A stretch of 64,000 bases of DNA from an uncultured Anaerolineae bacterium (GCA_905479495.1 CAJQMR010000005.1:62001-126000); one strand, 5' to 3'. Counted from the stretch's first letter, positions 1 to 8,585 are shown. Numbers and translations are program-made. The notes: generated by a model from the sequence alone, not told the origin.

Positions 1-78
1 GGTTTTTAAACTATTTTCTGTGGTTTGCTTAATTCAAGGCTTTTTTTAGCTTTTACACTGCATAAGGAAATAGATGTG

Positions 79-1521
79 ATGAATCAGCAAAACCTTGAGA
101 TTGTTATTGTTGGCGGGGGGATTTCTGGCCTGGCCGCTGCCTATTATTTAGAAAAAGCCGCGCGGCAGCAAAATTTGGCCCTCCACACCACCGTTCTGGA
201 AAAAGAAGCCCAGCCAGGCGGCAAGATTGCCACCCAGCAGCAAAATGGCTTCGTGTTTGAAGGCGGCCCGGAATCGTTTGTGACCCGCAAGCCGGAGGCG
301 TGGGAACTATGCCATGAACTGGGACTGCAAGACCGGCTGGTTGGCACCACGCAACCAGGCAAAAATTATGTGCTGCACAACGGCCGTCCCGCCATTGTCC
401 CTTCTGGGCCAGGCAGTTTCCTCTCCACGCCGCTGCTCTCACTTGGTGGCAAGCTGCGCCTGCTAAAGGAACCCTTTGTCAAACCGCGCACTGAAGCGTC
501 TGATGAATCGTTGGGCAGCTTTTTGCGCCGCCGCCTGGGGGATGAAATGGTGGACAACATCGTCAAGCCCGCCATCGGCAGCGTCTATTTGGGAAATGTG
601 GATGCCATGAGCGTGCAGGTGTCGTTCGGCCGTTTTGCCGAGATGGAGCAGCAGCACGGCAGCGTTGTAAAGGGCATGTTTGCCCTGATGAAAGAAAAGC
701 GGGCCGAGCGCAAAGCGTCTGGCGAAGCGCGCCCGCCCAAAAAGCCAGCCTTTGCCACGTTGCAGGGCGGCCTGATGGAGTTGGTGAACGCGGTGGCGGC
801 GCAAATCGAGGGCGATATTTTGCTGGAAACGGCCGTCTCCAACCTGCGCCACGATCCTACCAACGCCAAACCGTACACAGTGGAACTGCATGACGGCCGT
901 TCCCTAAACGCCGACATGGTGGTTTTGGCCACGCCTACTTTTGTGATGGCTGATTTGCTGAATGGTGTGGTGGAAACGGCCGTCACAGAGCAGCTCCGCA
1001 CCATCCCCTACAACCCCGTCACCACCGTGAACGTCGCCTTCAACCGCAGCGACATTGCCGACCCATTTGATGGCTTTGGCGTCGTGGTGCCAGAAAGCGA
1101 AACCTCGCAGCTGCTGGCCATCGAAGGCATGAGCGCCAAGTTCCCCCACCGCGCCCCGGACGACCAGTTTGTGCTGCGCGCCTTTGTGGGCGGGCAAAAG
1201 CAGCCAGAGCTGGCCGATTTGCCTGAGGCCGAGCTCATCAGTCTGGTACGGCAGGAGCTGGCCCAAATTTTTGGCATCAGCGCCCAGCCAACACAGATCC
1301 ACATTCAGCGTTGGCAGCCAGCCAATCCGCAGCCGCCCGTTGGCCATCTGGCGATGATTTCCGAGATTGAAAAGCAGCTAGCCAACGAACTACCCCAGCT
1401 CTACCTAACCGGAGCAGGACTACGTGGCCAGGGCATTCCCGACTGCATTCGCCAATCCCGCAGCCTGGTCGGGCAAATCATGGCCGATTTACAACCCGCG
1501 AGCCAAACCTTGGCCGCCTAG
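79..1521 (+). CDS. hemY: Protoporphyrinogen/coproporphyrinogen oxidase (HemY type)
   Basis: FAD-dependent oxidase of late heme synthesis, converting protoporphyrinogen IX or coproporphyrinogen III to the porphyrin. The 480-residue protein opens with a Rossmann dinucleotide motif GGGISG (residues 12-17) and ends with the family's second flavin motif, LTGAGLRGQGIPDC (from about residue 443). Length fits the family. I chose ATG at 79 because AAGGA lies about ten bases upstream and residue 1 then sits just before the Rossmann strand; an in-frame TTG at 25 would add 18 unlikely residues. A PucC-family carrier gene follows on the same strand after a repeat-filled gap, which may reflect a tetrapyrrole link. 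Whether the substrate is the proto- or copro- form cannot be told from sequence. Confidence 0.93.
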   Translation: MNQQNLEIVIVGGGISGLAAAYYLEKAARQQNLALHTTVLEKEAQPGGKIATQQQNGFVFEGGPESFVTRKPEAWELCHELGLQDRLVGTTQPGKNYVLHNGRPAIVPSGPGSFLSTPLLSLGGKLRLLKEPFVKPRTEASDESLGSFLRRRLGDEMVDNIVKPAIGSVYLGNVDAMSVQVSFGRFAEMEQQHGSVVKGMFALMKEKRAERKASGEARPPKKPAFATLQGGLMELVNAVAAQIEGDILLETAVSNLRHDPTNAKPYTVELHDGRSLNADMVVLATPTFVMADLLNGVVETAVTEQLRTIPYNPVTTVNVAFNRSDIADPFDGFGVVVPESETSQLLAIEGMSAKFPHRAPDDQFVLRAFVGGQKQPELADLPEAELISLVRQELAQIFGISAQPTQIHIQRWQPANPQPPVGHLAMISEIEKQLANELPQLYLTGAGLRGQGIPDCIRQSRSLVGQIMADLQPASQTLAA

Positions 1522-1532
1522 CCGCCCCCAAT

Positions 1533-1647
1533 TGTCATGCTGAACGCAGTGAAGCATCCCTACGAACACAAAACAGTGAAACCCTTGACCAGCAAGGATT
1601 TTGTCTGGCCAACTTTAGAGGGATTTTTCGCTGCGCTCAAAATGACA
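1533..1647. repeat. Dispersed inverted-repeat element, TGTCAT family (copy 1)
   Basis: The ends form an imperfect inverted repeat: TGTCATGCTGAACGCAGTGA at the left pairs with a right end finishing CTCAAAATGACA. A second copy with the same ends lies at 56207-56311. It fills the gap after hemY; an 89-codon open frame over it is a by-product. No transposase is visible, so it is a non-autonomous, MITE- or REP-like element. Confidence 0.75.
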
Positions 1648-1662
1648 AGTGAAGGTGTTTTG

Positions 1663-1715
1663 TGTAGCCGCGCTTTCTTAGCGCGAAAGAGCGAGGATTG
1701 GAATCCTCGGCTACA
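1663..1715. repeat. Nested hairpin repeat (TGTAGCCG...CGGCTACA)
   Basis: Outer arms TGTAGCCG (1663-1670) and CGGCTACA (1708-1715) are perfect complements. An inner palindrome, CGAGGATT-GG-AATCCTCG, lies in the right half. It sits directly beside the TGTCAT element in the 306-base gap between hemY and the carrier gene. It could fold as RNA or be a mobile hairpin. No gene is seen in this gap. Confidence 0.6.
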
Positions 1716-1827
1716 GCGTTTAACAAGAACCATTTCGCACGGCGCATTCTCCACACATTTTTTCTTTGCACCGGCAATCCAGGATTACATGCGCCATCTG
1801 CGTTAATTTTTTAGGAGACTTTAGGAA

Positions 1828-3153
1828 ATGAAGCGAAGTTTTAACTTAATTCGGTTGGCGGCCGTGCCGCTGAGCCTGACGCTGATCAGCATTTTGGCGG
1901 GCAGCGTCATTAATCGAGTCATGGTGGTGGAACTGGGCCTGCCCGTGACGCTGGCCGGGTTGTTTCTGGCTGTGCCGCTGCTGGTCGCCCCCGTGCGTGT
2001 CTGGCTGGGACACCGCTCCGACGCCTACCCCATTCGCGGCCTGCGCCGGGAACCGTACATCATTATTGGCGCGGGATTGGCTGGTTTGGGAGCGGCCGTT
2101 TCCGTTTCCCTCGTGTTGCGTACAGAAGCGCTGTTCAGTTTGGGAGCCATCGCCACGCTGGTGGCCCTGATTGTGTATGGCATCGGCAAGAACCTGACGA
2201 GCAACACCTTCCAGGCCTTGCTGGCCGACAAATTTGAAGCGGGCGCACCGCGCTCCCGCGCCGCCACCTTGTATGAAGTGGTCAACATGATTGGCCTGAT
2301 TGCCGGGGCAGGCATTGTGGGCGCCACGTTGCAGCCGTACACGCCAGAAAGATTAACCACCGTTGTGGTGGTCATTGGCGCGATGGCCCTGCTATTTGCT
2401 CTGTTTGCTGCACCGCGCCAGGAACCGCGCGACGTGGCCAACCGGGGCAGCCAGGCCGCCCGTTCGCACGATTTCCAAACAACCGTGAAAGCGGTGGTGC
2501 TGGGCAATCCCCACGTGCGCCGCTTTTTTATGGTGGTGATGCTGACGCTGCTGGGGACGCAAATTCAGGATGTGCTGTTAGAGCCGTATGCGGCCGTTCG
2601 CTTTGGCATGACGGTGGGCGAGAGTTCGCAACTGACGGCGTTTTGGGGGCTGGGCACGCTGATTGCCATGCTGGCCTCTGGACTGTATCTGATTAAGCGG
2701 TTTGGCTATCTGCGTATTTATCGCATTGGTCTGGGCGTGGTGGCGGTGATGTTTTTGCTCATTGTGGCCGCCGGTTTTGTGGGCAATGCTAATTTGCTGC
2801 GGCTGCTGGTGGTTTTGCTGGGGCTGGGCACCGGGCTGTCTGCGGCCAGCTTGCTGGTGTCGATGATTGAGTTCACCACGGAAGCCCGCGCCGGTCTGCT
2901 GATTGGCGTCTGGGGCGTGGCCCACCAGCTGGGGCGGGCCTTGGCCAGCCTGCTGGGCGGCATCATTGTTGATGGGCTGCTGTCGGTTTCGGGTGGCAAC
3001 GTGATGCTGGCCTACGGCACGGCGTTTGCCCTGGAAACGGTGCTGGTCATCCTGGCCATTCAGCTGATTGGCCAGGTGGATGTGGCTGAGGCAAAGGTGT
3101 CGGTGGCCCAGGCGGGGGAAAGGTTAACGGCCGTTCCTGCCGTAACCGATTAG
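1828..3153 (+). CDS. PucC/BCH-family major facilitator superfamily transporter
   Basis: A 441-residue polytopic membrane protein with about twelve hydrophobic segments. Residues 52-80 carry the signature LVAPVRVWLGHRSD followed by RREPYIIIG, which closely matches the PucC/LhaA group first described as (bacterio)chlorophyll carriers or light-harvesting assembly factors. AGGAGACTTTAGGA just upstream gives a good ribosome site. The downstream neighbour is convergent. No bacteriochlorophyll genes are in view. PucC-like proteins also occur in non-phototrophs, so a general tetrapyrrole or unknown substrate is as likely as a photosynthetic role. The adjacent hemY supports a tetrapyrrole substrate only by context. 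Confidence 0.85.
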   Translation: MKRSFNLIRLAAVPLSLTLISILAGSVINRVMVVELGLPVTLAGLFLAVPLLVAPVRVWLGHRSDAYPIRGLRREPYIIIGAGLAGLGAAVSVSLVLRTEALFSLGAIATLVALIVYGIGKNLTSNTFQALLADKFEAGAPRSRAATLYEVVNMIGLIAGAGIVGATLQPYTPERLTTVVVVIGAMALLFALFAAPRQEPRDVANRGSQAARSHDFQTTVKAVVLGNPHVRRFFMVVMLTLLGTQIQDVLLEPYAAVRFGMTVGESSQLTAFWGLGTLIAMLASGLYLIKRFGYLRIYRIGLGVVAVMFLLIVAAGFVGNANLLRLLVVLLGLGTGLSAASLLVSMIEFTTEARAGLLIGVWGVAHQLGRALASLLGGIIVDGLLSVSGGNVMLAYGTAFALETVLVILAIQLIGQVDVAEAKVSVAQAGERLTAVPAVTD

Positions 3154-3161
3154 AGAAAAAA

Positions 3162-3210
3162 AACGCAGAGGCGCAGAGGGGTTTTCTCCACGTCTTTGTG
3201 TCTCTGCGTT
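3162..3210. repeat. AACGCAGAGG-family inverted repeat abutting a stop codon
   Basis: AACGCAGAGGCGCAGAG on the left pairs with CTTTGTGTCTCTGCGTT on the right. The right tip reaches the TAA stop (3209-3211) of the minus-strand HEAT-like gene, so the element supplies part of that stop codon. Related pieces are near 22240, 23163 and inside the gene at 48336-51497. Confidence 0.65.
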
Positions 3211-3733
3211 AAAGATTTTTGAGGGTTTTGGCTGCGGTTTTGGCGACAGATTTACGGCCGTCTTGCTGCAAGCGCTCCAGGTGGGGAATGAGCCACGCTT
3301 TCAGCGCCACATCCTGTGTGGCCCACTCGCCCAGCGTTTTCATCGTCTGGTTAAGCACAATCCAGTCGTTGTGATTAGCCAAATTGCGTTTGAGCACCGC
3401 TTCCGCCTGCTGGCGCTGCATTGAGGTCATGAGCGGAGCCAGGGTTTGAAACAAATCCGCCAGCGTCCACTGCGCCGACGCCTGATCCAGCTCGGCAATT
3501 TCCGTCAGGAAACCATCAATGAGGGGCACCAGCCATTCCGGCTGTTCGCGTGAGATACGCTTGAGGGCATTAGACGTGCGCAGCCGCACCACGGCGTCAT
3601 CGCTCTGGTAGCAGGCATACAGCTCCCCCAGCCGTGCCCGATCCGCTAGGACGATCTCCACCACCTCCACCGTCCGCCCCAGCGAGTTTGGGTGCCCGCC
3701 CGTCAGCATATCCTCAAACGATTTACTCTCCAT
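3209..3733 (-). CDS. Hypothetical HEAT-repeat-like protein
   Basis: Small, all-helical, soluble 174-residue protein with no signal peptide. The spacing of segments such as DDAVVRLRTSNALKRI and NDWIVLNQTMKTLGEWA resembles HEAT/Armadillo helical pairs, suggesting a protein-binding scaffold. No catalytic motif is visible. It is convergent with the PucC-like gene, and its stop codon coincides with the edge of a dispersed repeat. Function is unknown; the HEAT assignment is by pattern only. Confidence 0.75.
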   Translation of the reverse strand: MESKSFEDMLTGGHPNSLGRTVEVVEIVLADRARLGELYACYQSDDAVVRLRTSNALKRISREQPEWLVPLIDGFLTEIAELDQASAQWTLADLFQTLAPLMTSMQRQQAEAVLKRNLANHNDWIVLNQTMKTLGEWATQDVALKAWLIPHLERLQQDGRKSVAKTAAKTLKNL

Positions 3734-3749
3734 CGTCTGAAACCAAAGT

Positions 3750-5051
3750 CTACTCTTTGATAATCATTGGTAAGTAAACAAATTCGGTGCCTTCGTCAAA
3801 TTCATAAGCACCAATATCACAGACAAAGCCTTGCGGCCGTATAATGCCTCGTTGATCTCGTGATGGACAATCCACATTAGAACCAGCATTAATCGCTGGG
3901 CTATTTTCAAGCAAAGCGTGGGTTTCGGTTGAGCCGCCATTGTCTTGAAGTGGGCCAATGAGCGGCAACGTTGCGGGCAAGTCATTGGCTTCTGTTAGAC
4001 CGCAGCTGTCATCACTATCCAGATTGTGGTCTTGTGAATGAATAAAACCCAGAGACTCACCGCAATCACTTGGGGAGTTAAGCGCAGTCAGCATATTGCT
4101 AAGGTTAACATTACTGTCATTAAAAGCACCAATGCCACCAGCAAAATAAGTAGCTGTATTGCTTACAACAGTATTATTGGTCAAAGTAACTTCGGCCGCA
4201 TTCGTAACATATATACCACCACCAGCAAAAACAGCACTATTCCCACTTATTGTGCTATTCCGAATAGCTATCGTTTCACTTATACTCCCGCCTGAACCAT
4301 AGATAAAAATACCGCCAGCCGATCCCGTTGAAACGCCACTTGAAGAACTATTGCCGCTTATTGTGCTGCTCTCAATTAACAATGAACTTGCAGAACTAGC
4401 AATTCCCCCCCCTATGGCATTCCCTCCACTAACAGAAGAGGCAGTATTGTTGACAATTGTCGAATTAACAATTACGACTTGGGCTGCTGCACTAAAATTA
4501 CTAACATCAATACCTCCCCCACTCGCCGTAGTCGAGCTCCCAGCTATATTGTTAATTATCTGACTGTTCAAAATAGTGAGCTTACCACCTGAGCTAGAAA
4601 TACCACCACCTTCACTGGCAAAATTATCGCTGATAATCAAACTGTCAAGGGTCACGTTACCCCGTTCGACATAAATGCCACCTCCCCAGTTAGTTGTACT
4701 GCCGCTGGGTGCGTTCCCATTTGTGATTGTCATGTTTGTTAATGTTACGGCAACACTCCCATTGATAATAAAAACTGAATCAGTATCTGTACCATCAACA
4801 ATCGTGCTGCTTGGGTCTGCGCCTTGAATGGTAAGCGATTTGTTGATAACGACATTTTCAGCATAATTTCCTGCAGACACATTGATGAAATCAAAAGGCA
4901 TAGCGTTATCAACTGCACTCTGAATCGTGGCGTAAGTACAGCCACTTGGGCAAACATCTAATGACGCGGCTGTTGCCTTATTGGCAAGCCAAAATACGGT
5001 ATACAAAGTAGCTACCGCAAGAAACAAGGTTATTGCTATTTTTTTGTACAT
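3750..5051 (-). CDS. Secreted right-handed beta-helix protein with choice-of-anchor Q domain
   Basis: 433 residues. An N-terminal signal peptide (about 1-29, KIAITLFLAVATLYTVFWLA core) is followed by a CPSGCTYATIQSAVDNA start typical of pectin-lyase-like beta-helices. Then come repeated NNT/GGGI turns (GGGIYV, GGGISSS, GGGIDVS, GGIFIYG) through about residue 320. The C-terminal part has the choice-of-anchor Q pattern (NGGSTETHALLENSPAINAG, then CDIGAYEF). The last residues are YLPMIIKE, resembling the ends of two other secreted proteins here. Likely exported and surface-exposed, perhaps carbohydrate-binding; no catalytic residues could be assigned. It is a relative of the protein at 10178-12106. 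Confidence 0.88.
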   Translation of the reverse strand: MYKKIAITLFLAVATLYTVFWLANKATAASLDVCPSGCTYATIQSAVDNAMPFDFINVSAGNYAENVVINKSLTIQGADPSSTIVDGTDTDSVFIINGSVAVTLTNMTITNGNAPSGSTTNWGGGIYVERGNVTLDSLIISDNFASEGGGISSSGGKLTILNSQIINNIAGSSTTASGGGIDVSNFSAAAQVVIVNSTIVNNTASSVSGGNAIGGGIASSASSLLIESSTISGNSSSSGVSTGSAGGIFIYGSGGSISETIAIRNSTISGNSAVFAGGGIYVTNAAEVTLTNNTVVSNTATYFAGGIGAFNDSNVNLSNMLTALNSPSDCGESLGFIHSQDHNLDSDDSCGLTEANDLPATLPLIGPLQDNGGSTETHALLENSPAINAGSNVDCPSRDQRGIIRPQGFVCDIGAYEFDEGTEFVYLPMIIKE

Positions 5052-5180
5052 GGCTGTATGGAAACTCCCTCTCGATGATTTTTAAATGCAACTGGTTTTT
5101 CAAGACCCCACTGACTAAGGGGATTTTACTTAAAAACCTACTTCTAGCAAATGAAAAACGGCCGTTTCTCAACGCAACAA

Positions 5181-5236
5181 AACCTCCCGCAGGTTTCACA
5201 AAGGAGCATCCTTATCCTTAAAACCTGCAGGAGGTT
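5181..5236. repeat. CCTCCCGCAGG-family inverted repeat (copy 1)
   Basis: AACCTCCCGCAGGTTT pairs with AAACCTGCAGGAGGTT (one mismatch) around a 24-base loop. It lies between the starts and ends of two minus-strand genes. A related copy is at 41829-41884. Confidence 0.65.
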
Positions 5237-5241
5237 GGCTC

Positions 5242-6042
5242 CTATGACTTCAGCAAACCCTTCTCCGCCTGGGCTAGCAGCCACGGCTCCAGCTCAGAGA
5301 TGTTTTCACTTAGCCGGGCCGCCGCGACGATGGGCAGCCAACGGCCGTATTCCGCCCGGCCACCAGGACGCAGGGCAAAATAACGACGCAGGTAAATCGT
5401 GTGAAACAGCCGCACAAACAGCTTTTCCACGCCACTCGTCTGGCTGCTGGCTGCGGCTCCCAGCGCAATAACGGACGAACGCGCCAAATCCGCCAGCGGG
5501 TTGCCGCGCGTGGCGTCGATCCAATCAATGACAGTTTCCCCCTGCGGCGTGGCCAATACATTGCCCGGATGAAAATCGCCGTGGCAAATCGCCGCACCGT
5601 CGGGCAGCGTTTCCAGCGCCGCCAGCGCTTTGGCCCGCAATGCCTCCGGCAAGGCCTGGGCACCATTCAGCTTGCGCACCAGCCGCTGGCGCTGGTCGGG
5701 AATGTCCAACCGCAGGGGATTGGTATGCATCTCCGCGTGCAGCGCCGCCATGCGCCGGGCATAGCGGACAATGGTCCACGGCTTCCGCGGCATCAGGTCC
5801 CACAAAGCAACGCCCTCAACGCGTTCGTAGATGAGACCGGTACGGCCGTTCACCTGCACAATCTCCCCCACGGCAGGTACAGGCAAGCCGCTGGCATGAA
5901 CGGCGCGCCCCATTTTAGCCTCGTATTCAATGCTCTCTTGACCAAACCAATCGTAAAACAGCTTGAGAATGTGCCCGTCATCCCAGGCATAAATTTCGGC
6001 GGTACGGCCGTACGCAATGGGGGCACCAAGATTTTTGTCCAT
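5242..6042 (-). CDS. Aminoglycoside-phosphotransferase-fold kinase
   Basis: A 266-residue cytoplasmic protein of the APH/choline-kinase fold. The catalytic loop HGDFHPGN (154-161) and the metal-binding DWIDA (from 173, DFG equivalent) are present. The N-lobe contains an ATP-lobe pattern beginning YGRTAEIYAW. These proteins phosphorylate small molecules such as aminoglycosides, choline, homoserine or sugars; the substrate here cannot be inferred. I set the start at ATG 6042. The longer open frame to 6201 runs through ACGGCCGT-rich repeat DNA and encodes no conserved sequence. Upstream Shine-Dalgarno is weak. Confidence 0.82.
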   Translation of the reverse strand: MDKNLGAPIAYGRTAEIYAWDDGHILKLFYDWFGQESIEYEAKMGRAVHASGLPVPAVGEIVQVNGRTGLIYERVEGVALWDLMPRKPWTIVRYARRMAALHAEMHTNPLRLDIPDQRQRLVRKLNGAQALPEALRAKALAALETLPDGAAICHGDFHPGNVLATPQGETVIDWIDATRGNPLADLARSSVIALGAAASSQTSGVEKLFVRLFHTIYLRRYFALRPGGRAEYGRWLPIVAAARLSENISELEPWLLAQAEKGLLKS

Positions 6043-6341
6043 TTTTCGCCTGCCTGTTGCTGTCCACTGACAAACCGGGTTATTGTAAATGAGAAACGGC
6101 AGTCTCCCCAATTGGAGGCAGATCCCCGTACGAAAGTCCCCTTCAACACGGCCGTTTCTTACAGCAAAATAGAGCGAGAAACGGCCGTTACGCCACAACA
6201 CACCGTTGTTTGGTGGGATTTGGGGCGGGAGGAAACGGCCGTTTCTTTACAAAAACCAACAATTCCTGTATTTTCCCGGAAACTTCCCTCATGCTTACAA
6301 GAGCAGTTTCCGGGAAAATAGTTAAGCCAATGAGGCACACC
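6043..6341. other. Divergent intergenic region rich in ACGGCCGT and repeats
   Basis: Contains three ACGGCCGT sites within about 100 bases. It holds the first copy of a repeat of about 45 bases (6125-6171) whose second copy is at 10063-10110. It also has a perfect 15-base inverted repeat, TATTTTCCCGGAAAC / GTTTCCGGGAAAATA (6269-6283 and 6306-6320, 22-base loop). The palindrome sits just before the EF-hand gene and could be an operator or a hairpin in its leader. No gene is seen. Confidence 0.6.
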
Positions 6342-6893
6342 ATGCTATCAGACATCTTGCAGAAAAAATTAGCCCGACACTTCTATTTCCGCGATCTGAA
6401 CAAAGATGGCTATGTAGAGCGCAGCGATTGGGAACAATGCGCCAAAAATCTGGCCGCGCTGCGCGGCTGGGAACCTGGGTCTGCTGAGTATAAAGCAGTA
6501 ATGACCCGGCACGTAGCCATGTGGAACACTTTTTGGCTGCCCGCCGACCAGGACCAAGACGGCAAAGTGATTCTGGAAGAATATCTTTATCTAGCGGATA
6601 CCCAGCGGCGGCTCGGCTTCACCTACGAAATGAGGCAGGTTACCTACTTGTTTGAGGCCATCTTCGATATTATTGATCTAGATGGAGATGGGCAGATTAC
6701 GCGCGACGAGTACAAGCTGTTCTTTGAAGCCTGGGGCATCGACACCGCCCTGGCCGACGCTGCCTATTCCCAAATGGATTTTAATGCCGATGACCGCATC
6801 GCACGCAGCACATTTTTGCAGTACGGCAGCAACTTCTACATCAACGATGAGCCAGATGTGGCCGGCAACTATCTATTTGGCCCCTACGAATAA
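6342..6893 (+). CDS. EF-hand calcium-binding protein (calerythrin-like), paralogue 1
   Basis: 183-residue soluble protein with four EF-hand positions. Loops at 18-29 (DLNKDGYVERSD), 69-80 (DQDQDGKVILEE) and 112-123 (DLDGDGQITRDE) look able to bind calcium. The fourth (146-157, DFNADDRIARST) lacks the final acidic residue and the glycine. It ends in DEPDVAGNYLFGPYE, a tail also present in its paralogue at 16180-16716. ATG 6342 has GAGG six bases upstream and aligns with the paralogue's start; ATG 6330 is possible. The layout resembles sarcoplasmic calcium-binding protein/calerythrin, so cytosolic Ca2+ buffering or sensing is likely. The partner is unknown. Confidence 0.88.
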   Translation: MLSDILQKKLARHFYFRDLNKDGYVERSDWEQCAKNLAALRGWEPGSAEYKAVMTRHVAMWNTFWLPADQDQDGKVILEEYLYLADTQRRLGFTYEMRQVTYLFEAIFDIIDLDGDGQITRDEYKLFFEAWGIDTALADAAYSQMDFNADDRIARSTFLQYGSNFYINDEPDVAGNYLFGPYE

Positions 6894-6946
6894 AGCAAAA
6901 GTGACAGCCCCTTGACTGCTCTCCAATAAAATAATCAACCTAGAAA

Positions 6947-7005
6947 TGTCATTCCCGCGCAAGCGGGAATCTACACACCTGGACTCCCGCCTGCGCGGGA
7001 GTGAC
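6947..7005. repeat. GTCATTCCCGCG hairpin element
   Basis: Two short hairpins in a larger one: GTCATTCCCGCGCAAGCGGG at the left and CTCCCGCCTGCGCGGGAGTG at the right. The flanks (AATAATCAACCT, AGGTTTCGATTATT) also pair imperfectly, extending the fold to about 6926-7031. It sits between convergent genes and may serve as a two-way terminator. Confidence 0.6.
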
Positions 7006-7065
7006 AAGCAAGGTTTCGATTATTTGATTAAAACAAACAAGTGACTGCCACACCATACTTAACAA

Positions 7066-8064
7066 CTACCAGGCGTAAGCCTGCGGTGCCTCACCGCCCG
7101 GCCCAGGGAAAATTTCATCCAGTTTTTGCAATGTTTCTGCATCCAGCTCAATTTCGGTCGCTCGCACGGCGCTTTCTAACTGCTCCATCGTGCGCGGCCC
7201 AATGATAGGCGCGGTGACGATGGGCTGGTGCAGCAGCCAGGCCAGCGCCACTTCCCCGGCCGGATGGCCCAATTCGCGGCACAGGGCCTCGTACTTCTCC
7301 AGCTTGTCCCGATTTTCATTCACCCGCTTCTCAAATGCTTCACCCTTGCGCCGCCCGGTATTCATTTTCTCCAGCGCGCCGCCCAGCAGTCCGCCATCCA
7401 GCGGACTCCAGGGGATCAGCCCCAGGCCATAATGATCGCAGGCAGGAATCACTTCCAGTTCCACCATGCGGTTGTTGAGATGGTAGATGCTTTGTTCACT
7501 CACCAGCCCCATCATGCCCCGTTTGGACGCTTCCTGGCACGCCGTGGCAATGTCCCAACCTGCAAAATTGCTGGACCCTACGTAGACCACCTTGCCCTGG
7601 TCCACCAAGCTGCCAAAGGCTTGCCATGTTTCGTCCCAGGGGCAGTCGCGGTCAATGTGATGCATCTGATAAATGTCGATCCAATCGGTTTGTAAGCGTT
7701 TCAAGCTGCCTTCGCAATGCTTGCGGATTTTGTAGGCGGACAGGCTGCGTTCGTCGCTGTTGACCTCTGGCAGGTTGGCTTTGCGCGTGACGGGGTTAAA
7801 TACTTTGGTGGCCAGCACGGTCGCCTCACGCCGTCCGCCGCCCTGAGCAAACCAGCGCCCGATGATTTCTTCGGTGTAGCCGTGCTCCACTTCCCAGCCG
7901 TAGACATCGGCCGTATCGAAGAAGTTGATGCCTAGCTCCAAAGCACGGTCCATGATTTTGTAGCTATCTTCTTCGCTGGTGTGCCAGCCAAAATTCATCG
8001 TTCCCAGGCAAAGATTGCTGACGACGACGCCATGTTTGCCCAAACGTTTGTGTGTAACTGCCAT
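7066..8064 (-). CDS. Aldo/keto reductase
   Basis: 332-residue NAD(P)H-dependent oxidoreductase with a TIM-barrel fold. The AKR tetrad is recognisable: D50 and Y55 in FFDTADVYGWE, K87 in LATKVF and H135 in IYQMHH. The C-terminal cofactor region IIGPRTMEQLE is typical of the YhdN/GSP69-like AKR group. AAGGAG sits about eight bases before ATG 8064. It likely reduces aldehydes or ketones in the cytoplasm; the substrate is not predictable. It is monocistronic here, followed by a hairpin repeat that may terminate it. Confidence 0.9.
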   Translation of the reverse strand: MAVTHKRLGKHGVVVSNLCLGTMNFGWHTSEEDSYKIMDRALELGINFFDTADVYGWEVEHGYTEEIIGRWFAQGGGRREATVLATKVFNPVTRKANLPEVNSDERSLSAYKIRKHCEGSLKRLQTDWIDIYQMHHIDRDCPWDETWQAFGSLVDQGKVVYVGSSNFAGWDIATACQEASKRGMMGLVSEQSIYHLNNRMVELEVIPACDHYGLGLIPWSPLDGGLLGGALEKMNTGRRKGEAFEKRVNENRDKLEKYEALCRELGHPAGEVALAWLLHQPIVTAPIIGPRTMEQLESAVRATEIELDAETLQKLDEIFPGPGGEAPQAYAW

Positions 8065-8181
8065 TGTGTAGCTCCTTTATATAATGGATGGGAGGTGGCC
8101 GGTAACGGCCGTATCTCCCACAAAACAAAAAGCGACAAGCACCTAATGCTCATCGCCCTATTAAACCTTCTTACTCCTTCT

Positions 8182-8383
8182 TTAATGGACGCTTTTTACA
8201 AGCTTAATGTTAGCCCGCAGCCACTCGTTGATTAGCTGTTGAACGTCAATATTTTTTTTCCTCAGCCAGCTTGCTCATGTATTCATCTACATCAGGCTCC
8301 AGATAAACAGGAAAATGGAAATCGGCTTCGGCATCATAAAATTTGCCCCTTTCCGCTTTAGAAAAATCGTATTCTGCTTTCAT
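8182..8383 (-). pseudogene. BrnA-like antitoxin, frameshifted in an A8 run
   Basis: The open frame from ATG 8383 encodes 45 residues, beginning MKAEYDFSKAERGKF and ending SKLAEEKKY at 8246. If one A of the eight-A run (plus-strand T run 8252-8259) is removed, translation continues as EEKNIDVQQLINEWLRAN and on to a stop at 8182. That is the usual C-terminal helix of antitoxins paired with BrnT/DUF497 toxins, giving about 66 residues. The gene starts on the stop codon of the toxin remnant (TAATG overlap). The frameshift may be a real inactivation, a slippage-prone switch, or a sequencing error. Confidence 0.6.
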
Positions 8384-8510
8384 TATTTTATTCCTTGGTT
8401 GTACTGATGCAACTCGTTTGTAGTTGCCTTCCGTGCAGAGATGATACGAATTTCTGTTTTCGAATATTGGCAACTTCTTTCGCGGGATCCCAATCAAATT
8501 GATAGCGCAA
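8383..8510 (-). pseudogene. BrnT (DUF497) toxin remnant with internal deletion
   Basis: Two pieces of a BrnT-type RNase toxin lie in different frames. The N-terminal piece reads LRYQFDWDPAKEVANIRK (from about 8510). The C-terminal piece reads EIRIISARKATTNELHQYNQ and stops at 8383, overlapping the antitoxin start. In the family these parts are separated by about fifty residues, which are missing here. The toxin therefore cannot be functional. This fits a decayed toxin-antitoxin locus. Confidence 0.6.
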
Positions 8511-8585
8511 AGCAAAACCTCAACATCTTCAGTTGAATAAGATTGTAAACGAAAAGCGGCCGTTTCTCCACCACATTCCTAAAAA

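Noticed and set aside
1537..1806. 89-codon open frame after hemY
   Set aside because: It runs entirely through two dispersed repeats; similar repeat-encoded frames would appear at every copy.
1828..3153. Photosynthesis gene cluster, because of the PucC-like gene
   Set aside because: No bacteriochlorophyll, reaction-centre or antenna gene lies within the window.
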